Assembly (NCBI GenBank): GCA_963827785.1
Contig: CAWHCT010000038.1
Coordinates: 109,290-173,289, forward strand
Reading direction: 5' to 3'
Source: Site-B1 sp963827785
Lineage (GTDB): Bacteria; Bacteroidota; Bacteroidia; Flavobacteriales; Flavobacteriaceae
Length of the DNA stretch: 64,000 bases
The notes under the pieces were generated by a model, which was not told the DNA's origin, ran no database searches, and was given only the letters and a program-made list of their open reading frames with translations. Positions 16,038-24,867 of this stretch are shown piece after piece; the stretch's first letter is position 1; the number at the start of each line of letters is the position of its first letter. The translations under genes and the position numbers were made by a program.

Positions 16038-16574
16038 ATGAAAGCTTTAACTTTTTTACTAGTAGCCTTTTTAGTTATAACCAACAGTTATTCTATTATT
16101 TTTGATTTCAACAAGACCTGCGACATGAGTAACTGGTTGGTCGTCGATGATGGAGTAATGGGTGGATTATCGAAAGGTTCCATAAGACTAAATGATCAAG
16201 GTCATGGCGTGTTCATTGGTTATGTTACAACTGAAAATAATGGTGGATTTTCATCCATTAGATATAATTTCAAAGAAAAGGATGTCTCTGAGTTTACTCA
16301 TGTCATTCTTAAAATAAAAGGTGATGGAAAAGAGTATCAATTTAGAATAAAAAAATCCAGATATGATAGAGAATCTTATATAAATTCATTTAAGACATCA
16401 GGAGAATGGGAAACAATAAAAATTCCTTTAAAGGATTTGTATCCTAGTTTCAGGGGCTACAAATTAAGTAAACCAAATTTTGATGGTATTAGCATGGAAG
16501 AAATAGCAATCTTAATTGCTAATAAACGGAAGGAAGACTTTAAATTGGAAATAGATAGTATATCTTTAGAATAG
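16038..16574 (+). CDS. CIA30 (NDUFAF1-like) family protein
   Basis: 178 aa with a signal-like N-terminus (MKALTFLLVAFLVITNSYS) and the CIA30 jelly-roll pattern: WLVVDDGVMGGLSKG, NNGGFSSIRYNF, VILKIKGDGKEYQFRIK, EWETIKIPLKDLYPSFRG and the closing ISMEEIAILIANKRKEDFKLEID. In mitochondria CIA30 assists complex I assembly; the bacterial secreted form has no assigned substrate and may simply bind carbohydrate. Seventeen bases separate it from the DoxX gene downstream. Confidence 0.85.
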   Translation: MKALTFLLVAFLVITNSYSIIFDFNKTCDMSNWLVVDDGVMGGLSKGSIRLNDQGHGVFIGYVTTENNGGFSSIRYNFKEKDVSEFTHVILKIKGDGKEYQFRIKKSRYDRESYINSFKTSGEWETIKIPLKDLYPSFRGYKLSKPNFDGISMEEIAILIANKRKEDFKLEIDSISLE

Positions 16575-16591
16575 CAAAAAACAAATTTATT

Positions 16592-16954
16592 ATGGATTAT
16601 TTTAAAATCGTATTACAATTAATAGTTGCATTAAGTCTTTTTAATGTATGGCTTATACAAAATAATAAAACAACACGCTGGAGGGGTGGAAATGCCAAAA
16701 CAATACTCGAAGAATTTGAAGTTTACGGACTCCCAAAATGGATGTGCTATTTAGTTGGCACGCTTAAAGTTGGATTGGCGATTGGATTGATTGCTGCAAT
16801 TTGGTTCCCAGTAATACTCCAGCCGGCAGCCCTAGGGTTATCTGTCTTGCTTTTCGGTTCCATAGTTATGCATTTTAAAATAAAGGACCCGTTAATAAAG
16901 TCATTTCCTGCCGCATTATTTCTCATTTTATGCCTGACAATTGCATTTAGTTAG
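16592..16954 (+). CDS. DoxX family membrane protein, copy 1
   Basis: 120 aa with four membrane helices (about 4-23, 50-72, 78-98, 103-119). The closing part HFKIKDPLIKSFPAALFLI matches the DoxX pattern of a helix-breaking KIKD-x-IK-x-FP segment before the last helix. It probably shares a transcript with CIA30. Its stop is two bases from the end of a second DoxX gene on the opposite strand. Confidence 0.8.
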   Translation: MDYFKIVLQLIVALSLFNVWLIQNNKTTRWRGGNAKTILEEFEVYGLPKWMCYLVGTLKVGLAIGLIAAIWFPVILQPAALGLSVLLFGSIVMHFKIKDPLIKSFPAALFLILCLTIAFS

Positions 16955-16956
16955 CA

Positions 16957-17307
16957 TCAACAGTAAAGTTTTATATGAGCTGCGCAGACAAGAAAATTTA
17001 TTATCATAAATAAAAACGAAGGAAAAGCTTTAATAAAATTGTCTTTAATCTTCAGTCGGACAATAAAACCAAGTAGCATCAGTGTACCGAGTCCGGCTGA
17101 AGCCATTACCCCAAGTAATGGTTCAAATATCCCAAGAAATAAACCAAATGCACCTAAGAGTTGCAATATCCCGGTCAGTTTTCGTTGATAATTTAAAAGG
17201 CCAAATCTTAGAAATTCACTTTTCATTTCTGATGAATACAAACATTGTATTCCATAATATATGAATATGAGACTCAAAAGAATGGAGGCAACCTGTATAT
17301 AGACCAT
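16957..17307 (-). CDS. DoxX family membrane protein, copy 2 (convergent)
   Basis: 116 aa, four membrane helices, with RLKIKDNFIKAFPSFLFMI near the end, clearly related to copy 1 by the shared KIKD-x-x-IK-x-FP-x-x-LF core. It points toward copy 1. An exact -7 box lies at 17324-17331 on the minus strand. Function unknown; DoxX proteins are linked in some bacteria to redox or membrane stress. Confidence 0.8.
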   Translation of the reverse strand: MVYIQVASILLSLIFIYYGIQCLYSSEMKSEFLRFGLLNYQRKLTGILQLLGAFGLFLGIFEPLLGVMASAGLGTLMLLGFIVRLKIKDNFIKAFPSFLFMIINFLVCAAHIKLYC

Positions 17308-17323
17308 AATATTGTTTAGGACA

Positions 17324-17331
17324 CAAAGGTA
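17324..17331 (-). promoter_or_regulatory. -7 promoter box for DoxX copy 2
   Basis: CAAAGGTA on the plus strand reads TACCTTTG on the minus strand, an exact TAnnTTTG, 17 bases before the DoxX ATG. Confidence 0.45.
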
Positions 17332-17351
17332 GTTAATATGTTTAATATTTT

Positions 17352-17379
17352 TTGAATAAAACTAAACAATGTAAATTTG
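17352..17379 (+). promoter_or_regulatory. Promoter TTG-N17-TAAATTTG for the DUF2452 gene
   Basis: TTG at 17352-17354 and an exact -7 box at 17372-17379, 56 bases before the ATG at 17435. It is divergent from the DoxX copy 2 promoter 20 bases away. Confidence 0.5.
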
Positions 17380-17434
17380 GCATCCTAAATACAATTATTT
17401 AATTTTAAAAAAAACACTTTGAATTAGAATTAGT

Positions 17435-17833
17435 ATGGAAAATAAAAAACCAGATCTTGTTGTATTTAATAAAGAGAATAATACATATGATGCAGCTTTC
17501 AGAGAATATCCAACTGACTTGGCTGCTCCCAAAATAGAAATGACGAACATAGTTCCTTGGAAACGTGCAAACTTAAAGAATGTAAACACACAATTAGAGG
17601 CAAAGTTTGATGAATTAAAATCGGAGTACACCAAGTTGTTGATAGAGTACGAACAAAATAAGTTGGTATATAACTCAAAATTTAAATTTGAACCAATTGT
17701 TGGTCAATCATATCACTTATATATAAATCAAAACGAAGAGTCTTTTTTGTCTATAATAGAGCCAAATGAATGTAATTTCAACCATTTAGGATCATTTAGA
17801 TTGAATAGCAATAAAATGTGGGAACGTTTATAA
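17435..17833 (+). CDS. DUF2452 domain protein
   Basis: 132 aa, soluble, no signal peptide. Hallmarks: KKPDLVVFNKENNTYDA at the start, DLAAPKIEMTNIVPWKR, a central coiled helix (KFDELKSEYTKLLIEYEQNKLVYNS) and a closing FEPIVGQSYHLYINQN ... FLSIIEPNECN segment. The family is almost confined to Bacteroidota and has no known function. Confidence 0.85.
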   Translation: MENKKPDLVVFNKENNTYDAAFREYPTDLAAPKIEMTNIVPWKRANLKNVNTQLEAKFDELKSEYTKLLIEYEQNKLVYNSKFKFEPIVGQSYHLYINQNEESFLSIIEPNECNFNHLGSFRLNSNKMWERL

Positions 17834-17920
17834 GGGGTTAATAATGAAATATATAGGCTTTTATAATTCTCGTAGCAAATTAATTATTTCCCTAAATTAG
17901 ACAAATTGCCTATCATGTCT

Positions 17921-17928
17921 TATATTTG
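17921..17928 (+). promoter_or_regulatory. -7 promoter box TATATTTG with long leader to the cold-shock gene
   Basis: Exact TAnnTTTG. Transcription would start near 17935, leaving a leader of about 145 bases before the ATG at 18080. No stable hairpin is obvious in the leader by eye. Confidence 0.4.
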
Positions 17929-18079
17929 TTGGAGTTTATGAGTCAAGCTCTAAGCCGGGAATTACAATAAACTGGATCGATCTTCAGGCGAAACAATAAC
18001 ATTAATTATTCTTTTCCAAGCATTTATTTAGTATTGAAATTTCATCAAATAATTAATTAATACTATTTAACAAAACTGC

Positions 18080-18538
18080 ATGGGGAGATCACAACAAACT
18101 TTCAATAAAAGCGAAAAAGAAAAAAAACGATTAAAAAAGCGCGAAGACAAGAAAAAGAAAATGGAGGCTAGAAAAGCTGAAGCTAAAGAAAGCGGTTCAA
18201 AAGGAATTGAATTCGCTTATGTTGACCATAATGGTCATTTGGTTGACACACCTCCAGATCCTTCCAAAAAAATAAAAGTAAAAGCCAAAAACATAGAGAT
18301 TGGCATCCCAAAAATGGATGACAGTGAAAGAGAAGTATTCGATCCTATAAGAAAAGGAAAAGTATCCTTCTTTGATTCTTCAAAAGGGTTTGGTTTCATT
18401 CTAGATTCAGAAAACCAGGAAAAATACTTCTGCCATGTGAGTGGTTTAATTGATCAAATTGTAGAAAACGACTCAGTTTCTTTCGAGTTGGAAAAAGGTC
18501 AAAAAGGCATGAATGCCGTAAGAGTAAAAAAAGTTTAA
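18080..18538 (+). CDS. Cold-shock-domain protein with basic N-terminal extension
   Basis: 152 aa. The first 45 residues are almost all charged (KKRLKKREDKKKKMEARKAEAK) and likely bind RNA non-specifically. The C-terminal 65 residues form a cold-shock domain, with KGKVSFFDSSKGFGFI (RNP1 KGFGFI) and KYFCHVSGL (RNP2-like, with Cys replacing the usual Val/Phe). It lacks a classical CspA layout and resembles the larger flavobacterial form used at low temperature or in ribosome/mRNA remodelling. A long leader suggests post-transcriptional control. Confidence 0.9.
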   Translation: MGRSQQTFNKSEKEKKRLKKREDKKKKMEARKAEAKESGSKGIEFAYVDHNGHLVDTPPDPSKKIKVKAKNIEIGIPKMDDSEREVFDPIRKGKVSFFDSSKGFGFILDSENQEKYFCHVSGLIDQIVENDSVSFELEKGQKGMNAVRVKKV

Positions 18539-18648
18539 TTAGGTTCTTAAAAATCTGATTATCTTAGAGGTTTGTTTTTATTACATGCCGTTCACTATTA
18601 AAATTATTATTTTAAAAACGAGTCTCACCTTATTTAAATTCTTGATTT

Positions 18649-20202
18649 ATGTCGCTTAGAGGTTTTGAAATTGTAGAAAAAAATACAGGCAAAGAACTCT
18701 ATAATTATCAAAAAGGTGCCATAGATAAGATCTTCAAATATTTTGATGAAGCGCCTGACGACTTTCATTTATTGTATCAATTACCAACCGGAGGAGGAAA
18801 AACAGTTATTTTTTCCGAAATGGTCAGGCAATATCTAAAACATCATACCAAAAGGGTCCTTATCATGACCCATCGTATTGAGTTGATCAAGCAAACATCC
18901 AGAATGCTTACAGAATTTGGGGTAGTTAATAAAGTAATTAACAGCACTGCCAATCTGGACGACCAAACTAACTACAAATGTTTTGTCGCCATGGTAGAAA
19001 CCTTGAATAACAGGTTAAATGATGATAAACTGGATATTTCTGATATTGGTCTGGTAATTATAGATGAAGCACATTATAACGCATTCAATAAGCTTTTTAA
19101 ATTCTTTGATAAGTCTTTTATTCTGGGAGTAACTGCAACTCCATTGAGTTCCAACATCAATCTGCCAATGAAAGGCAATTATGATGAATTGATTGTAGGA
19201 GAGAGTATAGAGTCTTTGATTGACAATAAATTCCTGGCTCGAGCGGAAATGTATTCGTACAACGTTGGTCTTACTTCGTTGGTGATTGGATCAAATGGAG
19301 ATTATACTGTAAAATCTTCGGATGATCTTTATACCAATGTGGATATGTTATCAAAACTGGTCAATGCTTACGAAGAAGTATGTAAAGGTAAAAAGACTTT
19401 AATTTTTAATAACGGTATCAATACTTCTCTGTATGTTTATGAGACGTTTAAGGACGCTGGGTATCCCATAAGGCACCTGGACAATAACAATTCTAAAAAG
19501 GATCGAAGGGATATATTAAAATGGTTTAAGAATACACCTGATGCCATTCTAACCTCTGTCAGCATTTTAACAACCGGATTTGATGAACCTACGGTGGATT
19601 CTATAATATTAAATAGAGCCACAAAATCCCTGACCTTATATTATCAAATGATTGGACGCGGTTCCAGAATATTGGATAACAAAGATAAGTTCACTGTAAT
19701 TGACCTGGGGAATAATTATCACAGATTCGGACCTTGGGGATCAGATCTTGACTGGTATAAGATATTTAAATATCCTAATTACTATTTAGATAATTTATTG
19801 GGTGATGAAGAAATAGAAAATAATTTCAGGTATGAAATGCCTGAAGATTTGCGAGCTAAATTCTCCAACTCTACAGAAGTTTTTTTTGATATTAACCAGA
19901 CCTATATTGAATCGGTCAGGAAAGGAGAATCCTCTAAAGTGGTTTTAGAAAGGTCCATTGCTCAGCATGCGCATATTTGTACTGAAAATAGTGAAGATAT
20001 GTTTGATGCATTGAATTTAGCCAAATTACTGGCGGAGGATATTGACTTTAGAGTTGACCGATACACCAGGAATATCAGTAAAAGTACTCCGAACTTTGTT
20101 GAATGGCTCAAGGAAGATTACAGAAAAAAATTAAATGCCTATATAAGAAAGAATTTCGATGATATTTATGAAACTATTCATGGGTTTCCTCCAAAAGAAT
20201 AA
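18649..20202 (+). CDS. Superfamily 2 DEAH-box helicase
   Basis: 517 aa. Helicase core in order: Q-tip region LYNYQKGAIDKI; Walker A LPTGGGKT (45-52); motif Ia MTHRIELIKQ; Walker B DEAH (139-142); motif III TAT (162-164); helicase C with LIFNNGINTSLYV, SILTTGFDEPTVDSIILNRATKS and motif VI YQMIGRGSR. About 150 C-terminal residues have no domain I recognise. The XPB/RadD-like arrangement fits nucleic-acid unwinding; no neighbouring nuclease or methylase suggests a restriction system. A biological partner is not evident. Confidence 0.88.
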   Translation: MSLRGFEIVEKNTGKELYNYQKGAIDKIFKYFDEAPDDFHLLYQLPTGGGKTVIFSEMVRQYLKHHTKRVLIMTHRIELIKQTSRMLTEFGVVNKVINSTANLDDQTNYKCFVAMVETLNNRLNDDKLDISDIGLVIIDEAHYNAFNKLFKFFDKSFILGVTATPLSSNINLPMKGNYDELIVGESIESLIDNKFLARAEMYSYNVGLTSLVIGSNGDYTVKSSDDLYTNVDMLSKLVNAYEEVCKGKKTLIFNNGINTSLYVYETFKDAGYPIRHLDNNNSKKDRRDILKWFKNTPDAILTSVSILTTGFDEPTVDSIILNRATKSLTLYYQMIGRGSRILDNKDKFTVIDLGNNYHRFGPWGSDLDWYKIFKYPNYYLDNLLGDEEIENNFRYEMPEDLRAKFSNSTEVFFDINQTYIESVRKGESSKVVLERSIAQHAHICTENSEDMFDALNLAKLLAEDIDFRVDRYTRNISKSTPNFVEWLKEDYRKKLNAYIRKNFDDIYETIHGFPPKE

Positions 20203-20220
20203 ATCTCATCAAAATATATT

Positions 20221-21999
20221 TTAATACTTTAATATTCTTTTAAGTTCTACAAAATTGGTTTTATAGGTTATTCTGACTAAATATATTCCGCTATTCCAAT
20301 TAGTCAAATCGACAGAATAAATATTTCCTGAATCATTATTAATGTATTGAACTTGTCCAATAGGATTCAATATCACAATTTCCTGTATATTATCATCGCT
20401 TTTGATTGTTATAACATTATTTGTTGGATTCGGGAATATAGCAAGCGTTTTTTTTCTTTCAAATTCAAGAGCTTCAACATCTAGTGTATAACTGCTACAG
20501 GAAACATCAAAAATCGAATTTGATAATAGTCTGTCTCTTGAAGGAATACTGGCTGCTCCGGGTGAATTAGGTGTGCCTATAGCAGCCCACTGTTCGCTTT
20601 CTACAAAATCTGGTTGTTCAATATACGCGTAACTTAAATCGGGTAAACTAGTAGTTCCGGAAGGATCTATGACTCCTTTATTATTATTGCCATGTATAAA
20701 ATGACCCGTTCCCTGGATATTATAATTTACTACACTGTAAGGGAAAGATGTATTAGTAATATCATTTCCTAAAAAATTTTGGTCAGGTGAATTGCTCGCA
20801 CTAAAGAAAATGCCATAACTCTCAGCTCTATTTCTTAGAAATGTATTATAAGGCCCATTAGGACCATGAGAATTATCAATTACTATGTTCTGAACTATAT
20901 TTTGTTCAAATAAATTGGAATAAACATAATTCCCGTGCAATACAATATCACCGGCTGAATTGCTAGGAGTTGATGACCAAAACGGATCAAAAGAATAGTT
21001 AAATGCAAATACATTGCCATTGGCTCCTGCCTGAACCAGCATTGAATGCCTTAAATGTTCAAATATATTATCCTCTACCAGACATTCATTGGATGCATGA
21101 TGTAATAAAACTCCATAAGCTCTGCCACCTCCATCATAGTCAAAACCATGATGAATATATGATTTAGTAATATATATGTTCGAACTATGTTTTGCTTCAA
21201 TATGACTGTAATTGCAGACATCAGATTCAATTCCTGAAACCCAGCAATTAACAGCATAATCAAAAAATATATTGCTTGTTTGAACCGGTACAGTATTGTC
21301 CAATCGTACTATTTTTAAACATTCTATTCCTACATTTTCTACAGGCTGAATTTTTTTTATGTACGGCGATCTTGCCAGATCATAATCCATGCGAAGTTCT
21401 GAAGTTAAGGTTATTTGGTTGTTATCTATATTCTCAATTTTCACAATTTGACCAACGGTATCATCAGCCCAACTTGAGGTTATTAAATCCAGGTCATTCT
21501 GAATGATCTGAATCCAATCTCCGGTAGAAAAAGTAGAAGCATCATCCACTAGAATAGAATTATCAAATTTAAGAGCCGGCTGGGTAAATGATGAAATAAT
21601 ACTGTTAAGAGGAATTCCGGTTATACTTATTCCATGACCACTTCCCCCAAGATTCATAGATAATGTTGTGTTATTGACTCCTGATCCTCGTAAAATAACA
21701 TTATCAGAAAGGGTTATAGCGTTATTAAATAAGAAATTTCCATTAGGGAAAATTAAGATAGCCCCTGACCCAGAAATAGAAGCCAATGCGTTGGACATGG
21801 AATTGTCATTTGCCGTAATCCCGTCACCATTAACATTAAAATTTGTCATATCGATCTGGTCAAAACCTGAAGTGGATAAATTTTGCAAACCTGCTGTCGT
21901 CCAATCGACAACTCTTGCAGATGGAAGAGTCTGAGATATTGCAATTGAACTTGAAAAAACAAAAAGAACATGAATAATAAATTTGAAAGTAATTGTCAT
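20221..21999 (-). CDS. T9SS-secreted parallel beta-helix protein
   Basis: 592 aa. Signal peptide to about residue 22 (IAISQ); an N-terminal segment GDGITANDNSMSNALASISG ... FPNGNFLFNN typical of the pectate lyase/GH28-like superfamily; then coil repeats with isolated N and H positions (KHSSNIYITKSYIHHGFD, NECLVEDNIFEHLRHSM, NVFAFNYSFD); then a type-A sorting domain from LAIFPNPTNNVITI to the basic end. A polysaccharide-active or binding role is likely; the catalytic residues are not identifiable by eye. It converges on the helicase gene with 18 bases between stops. Confidence 0.88.
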   Translation of the reverse strand: MTITFKFIIHVLFVFSSSIAISQTLPSARVVDWTTAGLQNLSTSGFDQIDMTNFNVNGDGITANDNSMSNALASISGSGAILIFPNGNFLFNNAITLSDNVILRGSGVNNTTLSMNLGGSGHGISITGIPLNSIISSFTQPALKFDNSILVDDASTFSTGDWIQIIQNDLDLITSSWADDTVGQIVKIENIDNNQITLTSELRMDYDLARSPYIKKIQPVENVGIECLKIVRLDNTVPVQTSNIFFDYAVNCWVSGIESDVCNYSHIEAKHSSNIYITKSYIHHGFDYDGGGRAYGVLLHHASNECLVEDNIFEHLRHSMLVQAGANGNVFAFNYSFDPFWSSTPSNSAGDIVLHGNYVYSNLFEQNIVQNIVIDNSHGPNGPYNTFLRNRAESYGIFFSASNSPDQNFLGNDITNTSFPYSVVNYNIQGTGHFIHGNNNKGVIDPSGTTSLPDLSYAYIEQPDFVESEQWAAIGTPNSPGAASIPSRDRLLSNSIFDVSCSSYTLDVEALEFERKKTLAIFPNPTNNVITIKSDDNIQEIVILNPIGQVQYINNDSGNIYSVDLTNWNSGIYLVRITYKTNFVELKRILKY

Positions 22000-22201
22000 T
22001 GCAGAGATTTTTCCTTCTTGTAAATAGGTTTAATTCTTCATTAAATCTAACAATTGGAGCATTCAATATAAAGATATATTTTATAAATTGAAAATAAATT
22101 AAAAGCTTATATTAGTTCAAATATTATTATATATTAGCGGATTGATATATTTAAATAAAAGCTTAAAACTATTTAATTTATATTTAGAAGCCACTAAATT
22201 C

Positions 22202-22585
22202 ATGTCAAAAAAACAGAAAATGGTTCCCTTTACTTTTGAACATAAGAGTAAACCCCTTTTACCCATTGGACGATTTATTCATCGATTACTTCGATATGGC
22301 TTGTATTCTTTAATACTGTTGATTATCTCGTTGGGCATGGGAACATGGGGTTACCATTATTTTGGTGAAATACCCTGGATTGATTCTTTTTATAATGCCT
22401 CACTAATATTGACAGGAATGGGACCTGTCGACCAAATGCCAACAAATGGAGCGAAACTATTTGCTTCTTTCTACGCCTTGTTCAGTGGTATTGCTTTTTT
22501 AACGACAGCAGCTGTGTTTTTTACTCCAATTGCACATAGATTGCTTCATAACCTTCATCTAAACGATAATGAAATCAGCAACTAA
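22202..22585 (+). CDS. Two-TM pore-like membrane protein
   Basis: ATG at 22202 (MSKKQKMVPFTF) is preferred over the TTG at 22142, which adds an unlikely 20 residues. The 127-aa product has a helix at about 36-55, a re-entrant-looking segment FYNASLILTGMGPVDQMP, and a second helix FASFYALFSGIAFLTTAAVFF. This layout resembles a two-TM potassium channel subunit, with TGMGP in the place of the selectivity filter TVGYG, but the family's true function is unknown. It overlaps the NADH dehydrogenase gene by 17 bases. Confidence 0.7.
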   Translation: MSKKQKMVPFTFEHKSKPLLPIGRFIHRLLRYGLYSLILLIISLGMGTWGYHYFGEIPWIDSFYNASLILTGMGPVDQMPTNGAKLFASFYALFSGIAFLTTAAVFFTPIAHRLLHNLHLNDNEISN

Positions 22586-23834
22586 AAAACAGATTATTAT
22601 AATTGGGGCTGGTTTTGGAGGATTGTCAATTGCCAAGGCTTTAAGAAACAAAAATGTTGATGTCCTTCTAATAGATCAGAATAATTATCACAATTTCCAA
22701 CCATTGATGTATCAAGTGGCAACCGGAGGGCTTGAACCATACAGTATTGCTTATCCGGTCAGGCGAATTTTCAGAAAATGCAGGAATGTCACTTTTAGAA
22801 TGGCTAAGGTTAAGTCTGTTAATATTGAAAAGAAAAGGGTAAAGACGTCAATTGGGTTCTTGAACTATGATTATTTGGTCATAGCCACCGGAAGTCAAAA
22901 TAATTTCTATGATTTTGAACCCATAAAAAAGATGCTGTTTCCTTTAAAATCAATTCCTGATGCACTTAACATGAGGAGTTTTATTTTTCAGAATTTAGAA
23001 AAATCCCTTACCAAACTTCATAACGAGTCTGTTGAAGAGGTTTTAAGTATTGCTGTTGTTGGAGGCGGTCCTGCAGGGATTGAATTAGCAGGTGCTTTGG
23101 CTGAAATGAAGCGGCATGTGATTCCTAAGGATTTTCCCGATCTTGATATTTCAAAATTAAGCATAAACCTTTACCAGTCATCAGACAAGTTATTGAATAC
23201 CATGTCTGAAGAAGCCTCAAAAAAGAGCCTGGAATATCTCCAAAAATTGGGAATCAATGTTAAATTAAATTCTCGTGTGGTCAATTATGATGGGGATCAA
23301 TTAACTTTGAAAGATGGCAGTACTTTCCCTACAGATACAGTGATTTGGACAGCAGGTGTAAAAGGTGCACCAATAGCAGGTCTTCCCGAAAATTTTATTA
23401 TTGGAGGCAATCGTATTGCCGTGAATGAATACAACTTGGTTTTAGGAGTAGATTCTATTTTTGCAATTGGAGATGTGGCTTCTCATATTACAGAAGACAA
23501 TCCAAGAGGTTTGCCAATGCTGGCTCCTGTAGCAAAACAGCAAGGTAAACTTTTGGCCAAAAACCTCATTAATTTAATAAAGAACAAGCCAATTGAACCT
23601 TTTACATATAAAAATAGAGGGACCATGGCAACAATTGGCCGAAAGAAAGCTGTTGTAGATCTGCCAAACTGGAAATTCCAGGGTTTTTTCGCCTGGATAG
23701 TTTGGATGTTTGTTCATATTATCTCCTTAGTTGGATTTAGAAACAGGATGGTTGCTTTTATGGATTGGATGCGTAATTACTTTACTTATGACAGACCACT
23801 CGGATTAATTATCAGGCCGTACAAGCGTAAATAA
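22569..23834 (+). CDS. ndh: Type II NADH:quinone oxidoreductase (NDH-2)
   Basis: 421 aa flavoprotein that passes electrons from NADH to the quinone pool without pumping protons. The FAD Rossmann motif IIGAGFGGLS (11-20), FAD-contact segment NYHNFQPLMYQVATGGL, NADH Rossmann motif IAVVGGGPAGIELAGALAEM (about 161-180), IFAIGDVA, and the C-terminal amphipathic anchor (FFAWIVWMFVHIISLVGFRN) that attaches it to the membrane are all there. The overlapping upstream gene suggests translational coupling to the pore-like protein. Confidence 0.92.
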   Translation: MKSATKKQIIIIGAGFGGLSIAKALRNKNVDVLLIDQNNYHNFQPLMYQVATGGLEPYSIAYPVRRIFRKCRNVTFRMAKVKSVNIEKKRVKTSIGFLNYDYLVIATGSQNNFYDFEPIKKMLFPLKSIPDALNMRSFIFQNLEKSLTKLHNESVEEVLSIAVVGGGPAGIELAGALAEMKRHVIPKDFPDLDISKLSINLYQSSDKLLNTMSEEASKKSLEYLQKLGINVKLNSRVVNYDGDQLTLKDGSTFPTDTVIWTAGVKGAPIAGLPENFIIGGNRIAVNEYNLVLGVDSIFAIGDVASHITEDNPRGLPMLAPVAKQQGKLLAKNLINLIKNKPIEPFTYKNRGTMATIGRKKAVVDLPNWKFQGFFAWIVWMFVHIISLVGFRNRMVAFMDWMRNYFTYDRPLGLIIRPYKRK

Positions 23835-23987
23835 ATACATTTTATAAAAACAGATGCGGATTATGTCTTCCCGAAATAAAAAATTTATACATTTTTAAAT
23901 AATGGTTTCATTTATGATTATATTTAATCGGTTGTCGCCAAATAGATTACTTTAAATAATTTTTAATATTATTAAACACCTTTATAT

Positions 23988-24818
23988 ATGGATTCCATAA
24001 TGGATTTTCTGAATTATGAACTTTTTAGCTACGGTGAATATTCAATAAAAGTTAATAAGATAATTTCTATTTTACTAATTCTTATTGTCACAAAATTCTT
24101 GTTATGGATAATCAAAAAATTACTTTTTCGCCAATATAAGTTTAGTAGAATTGACAGAGGTACTACTTATGCCTTATTCCAGATCATTAAATATATAATC
24201 TGGGTCTTGGCTATCACTTTTTTACTAGAGACTATCGGGGTTAAGATTACATTGTTATTAGCAGGGTCAGCAGCACTTCTTGTTGGTGTTGGATTAGGCT
24301 TACAACAAACATTTAATGATATAGTTTCGGGAATAATCTTATTATCGGAGCGAACAATTAAAGTAGGCGATGTACTTCAGATAGATGGAGATGTAATAAA
24401 AATTCAGAATATTGGGCTTAGAACTTCCAAAGGGCTTAACAGGGATGAAATATCGATAATAATCCCAAACTCCTTAATTACTACAACCAAAGTTATTAAC
24501 TGGAGTCACCAATCTAAAAAAACACGTTTTAAGGTGCAAGTAGGAGTCGCCTATGGAAGTGATGTAGATCTTGTTATTAAATTACTTGAAGAGAGCGCCT
24601 CTGATCACCCTGATGTCTACACAAAAGATCTCACTGAAGGCCGACTGTTAAATTTTGGAAGTTCGTCATTAGATTTTGAACTATTGTTCTACAGTAAAAA
24701 TATTTTTGGGATAGAAAAGGTAAGAAGTGATATTAGAAAGATCATTAATAGAAAATTTAATGAAAATGGTGTCGTCATTTCTTTCCCACAATTAGATGTG
24801 CATTTTAAAAGGGAATAA
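23988..24818 (+). CDS. MscS-family small-conductance mechanosensitive channel
   Basis: 276 aa, near the length of E. coli MscS (286). Three membrane helices; the pore helix GSAALLVGVGLGLQQTFNDIVSGIILLSERTIKVGDVL carries the classic Gly/Ala packing. The beta-domain segment DEISIIIPNSLITTTKVINWSHQ follows, and the chamber region ends NRKFNENGVVISFPQLDVH. Typical MscS topology, unlike the larger YbdG-type channel at 6266. Confidence 0.92.
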   Translation: MDSIMDFLNYELFSYGEYSIKVNKIISILLILIVTKFLLWIIKKLLFRQYKFSRIDRGTTYALFQIIKYIIWVLAITFLLETIGVKITLLLAGSAALLVGVGLGLQQTFNDIVSGIILLSERTIKVGDVLQIDGDVIKIQNIGLRTSKGLNRDEISIIIPNSLITTTKVINWSHQSKKTRFKVQVGVAYGSDVDLVIKLLEESASDHPDVYTKDLTEGRLLNFGSSSLDFELLFYSKNIFGIEKVRSDIRKIINRKFNENGVVISFPQLDVHFKRE

Positions 24819-24867
24819 GAACAATGGAAAATTAATAAAACTTACTGAATTCTATAAATGATTTATT

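Noticed and set aside
18649..20202. Helicase as part of a restriction or defence system
   Set aside because: No nuclease, methylase or other defence gene lies beside it; neighbours are housekeeping or secreted proteins.
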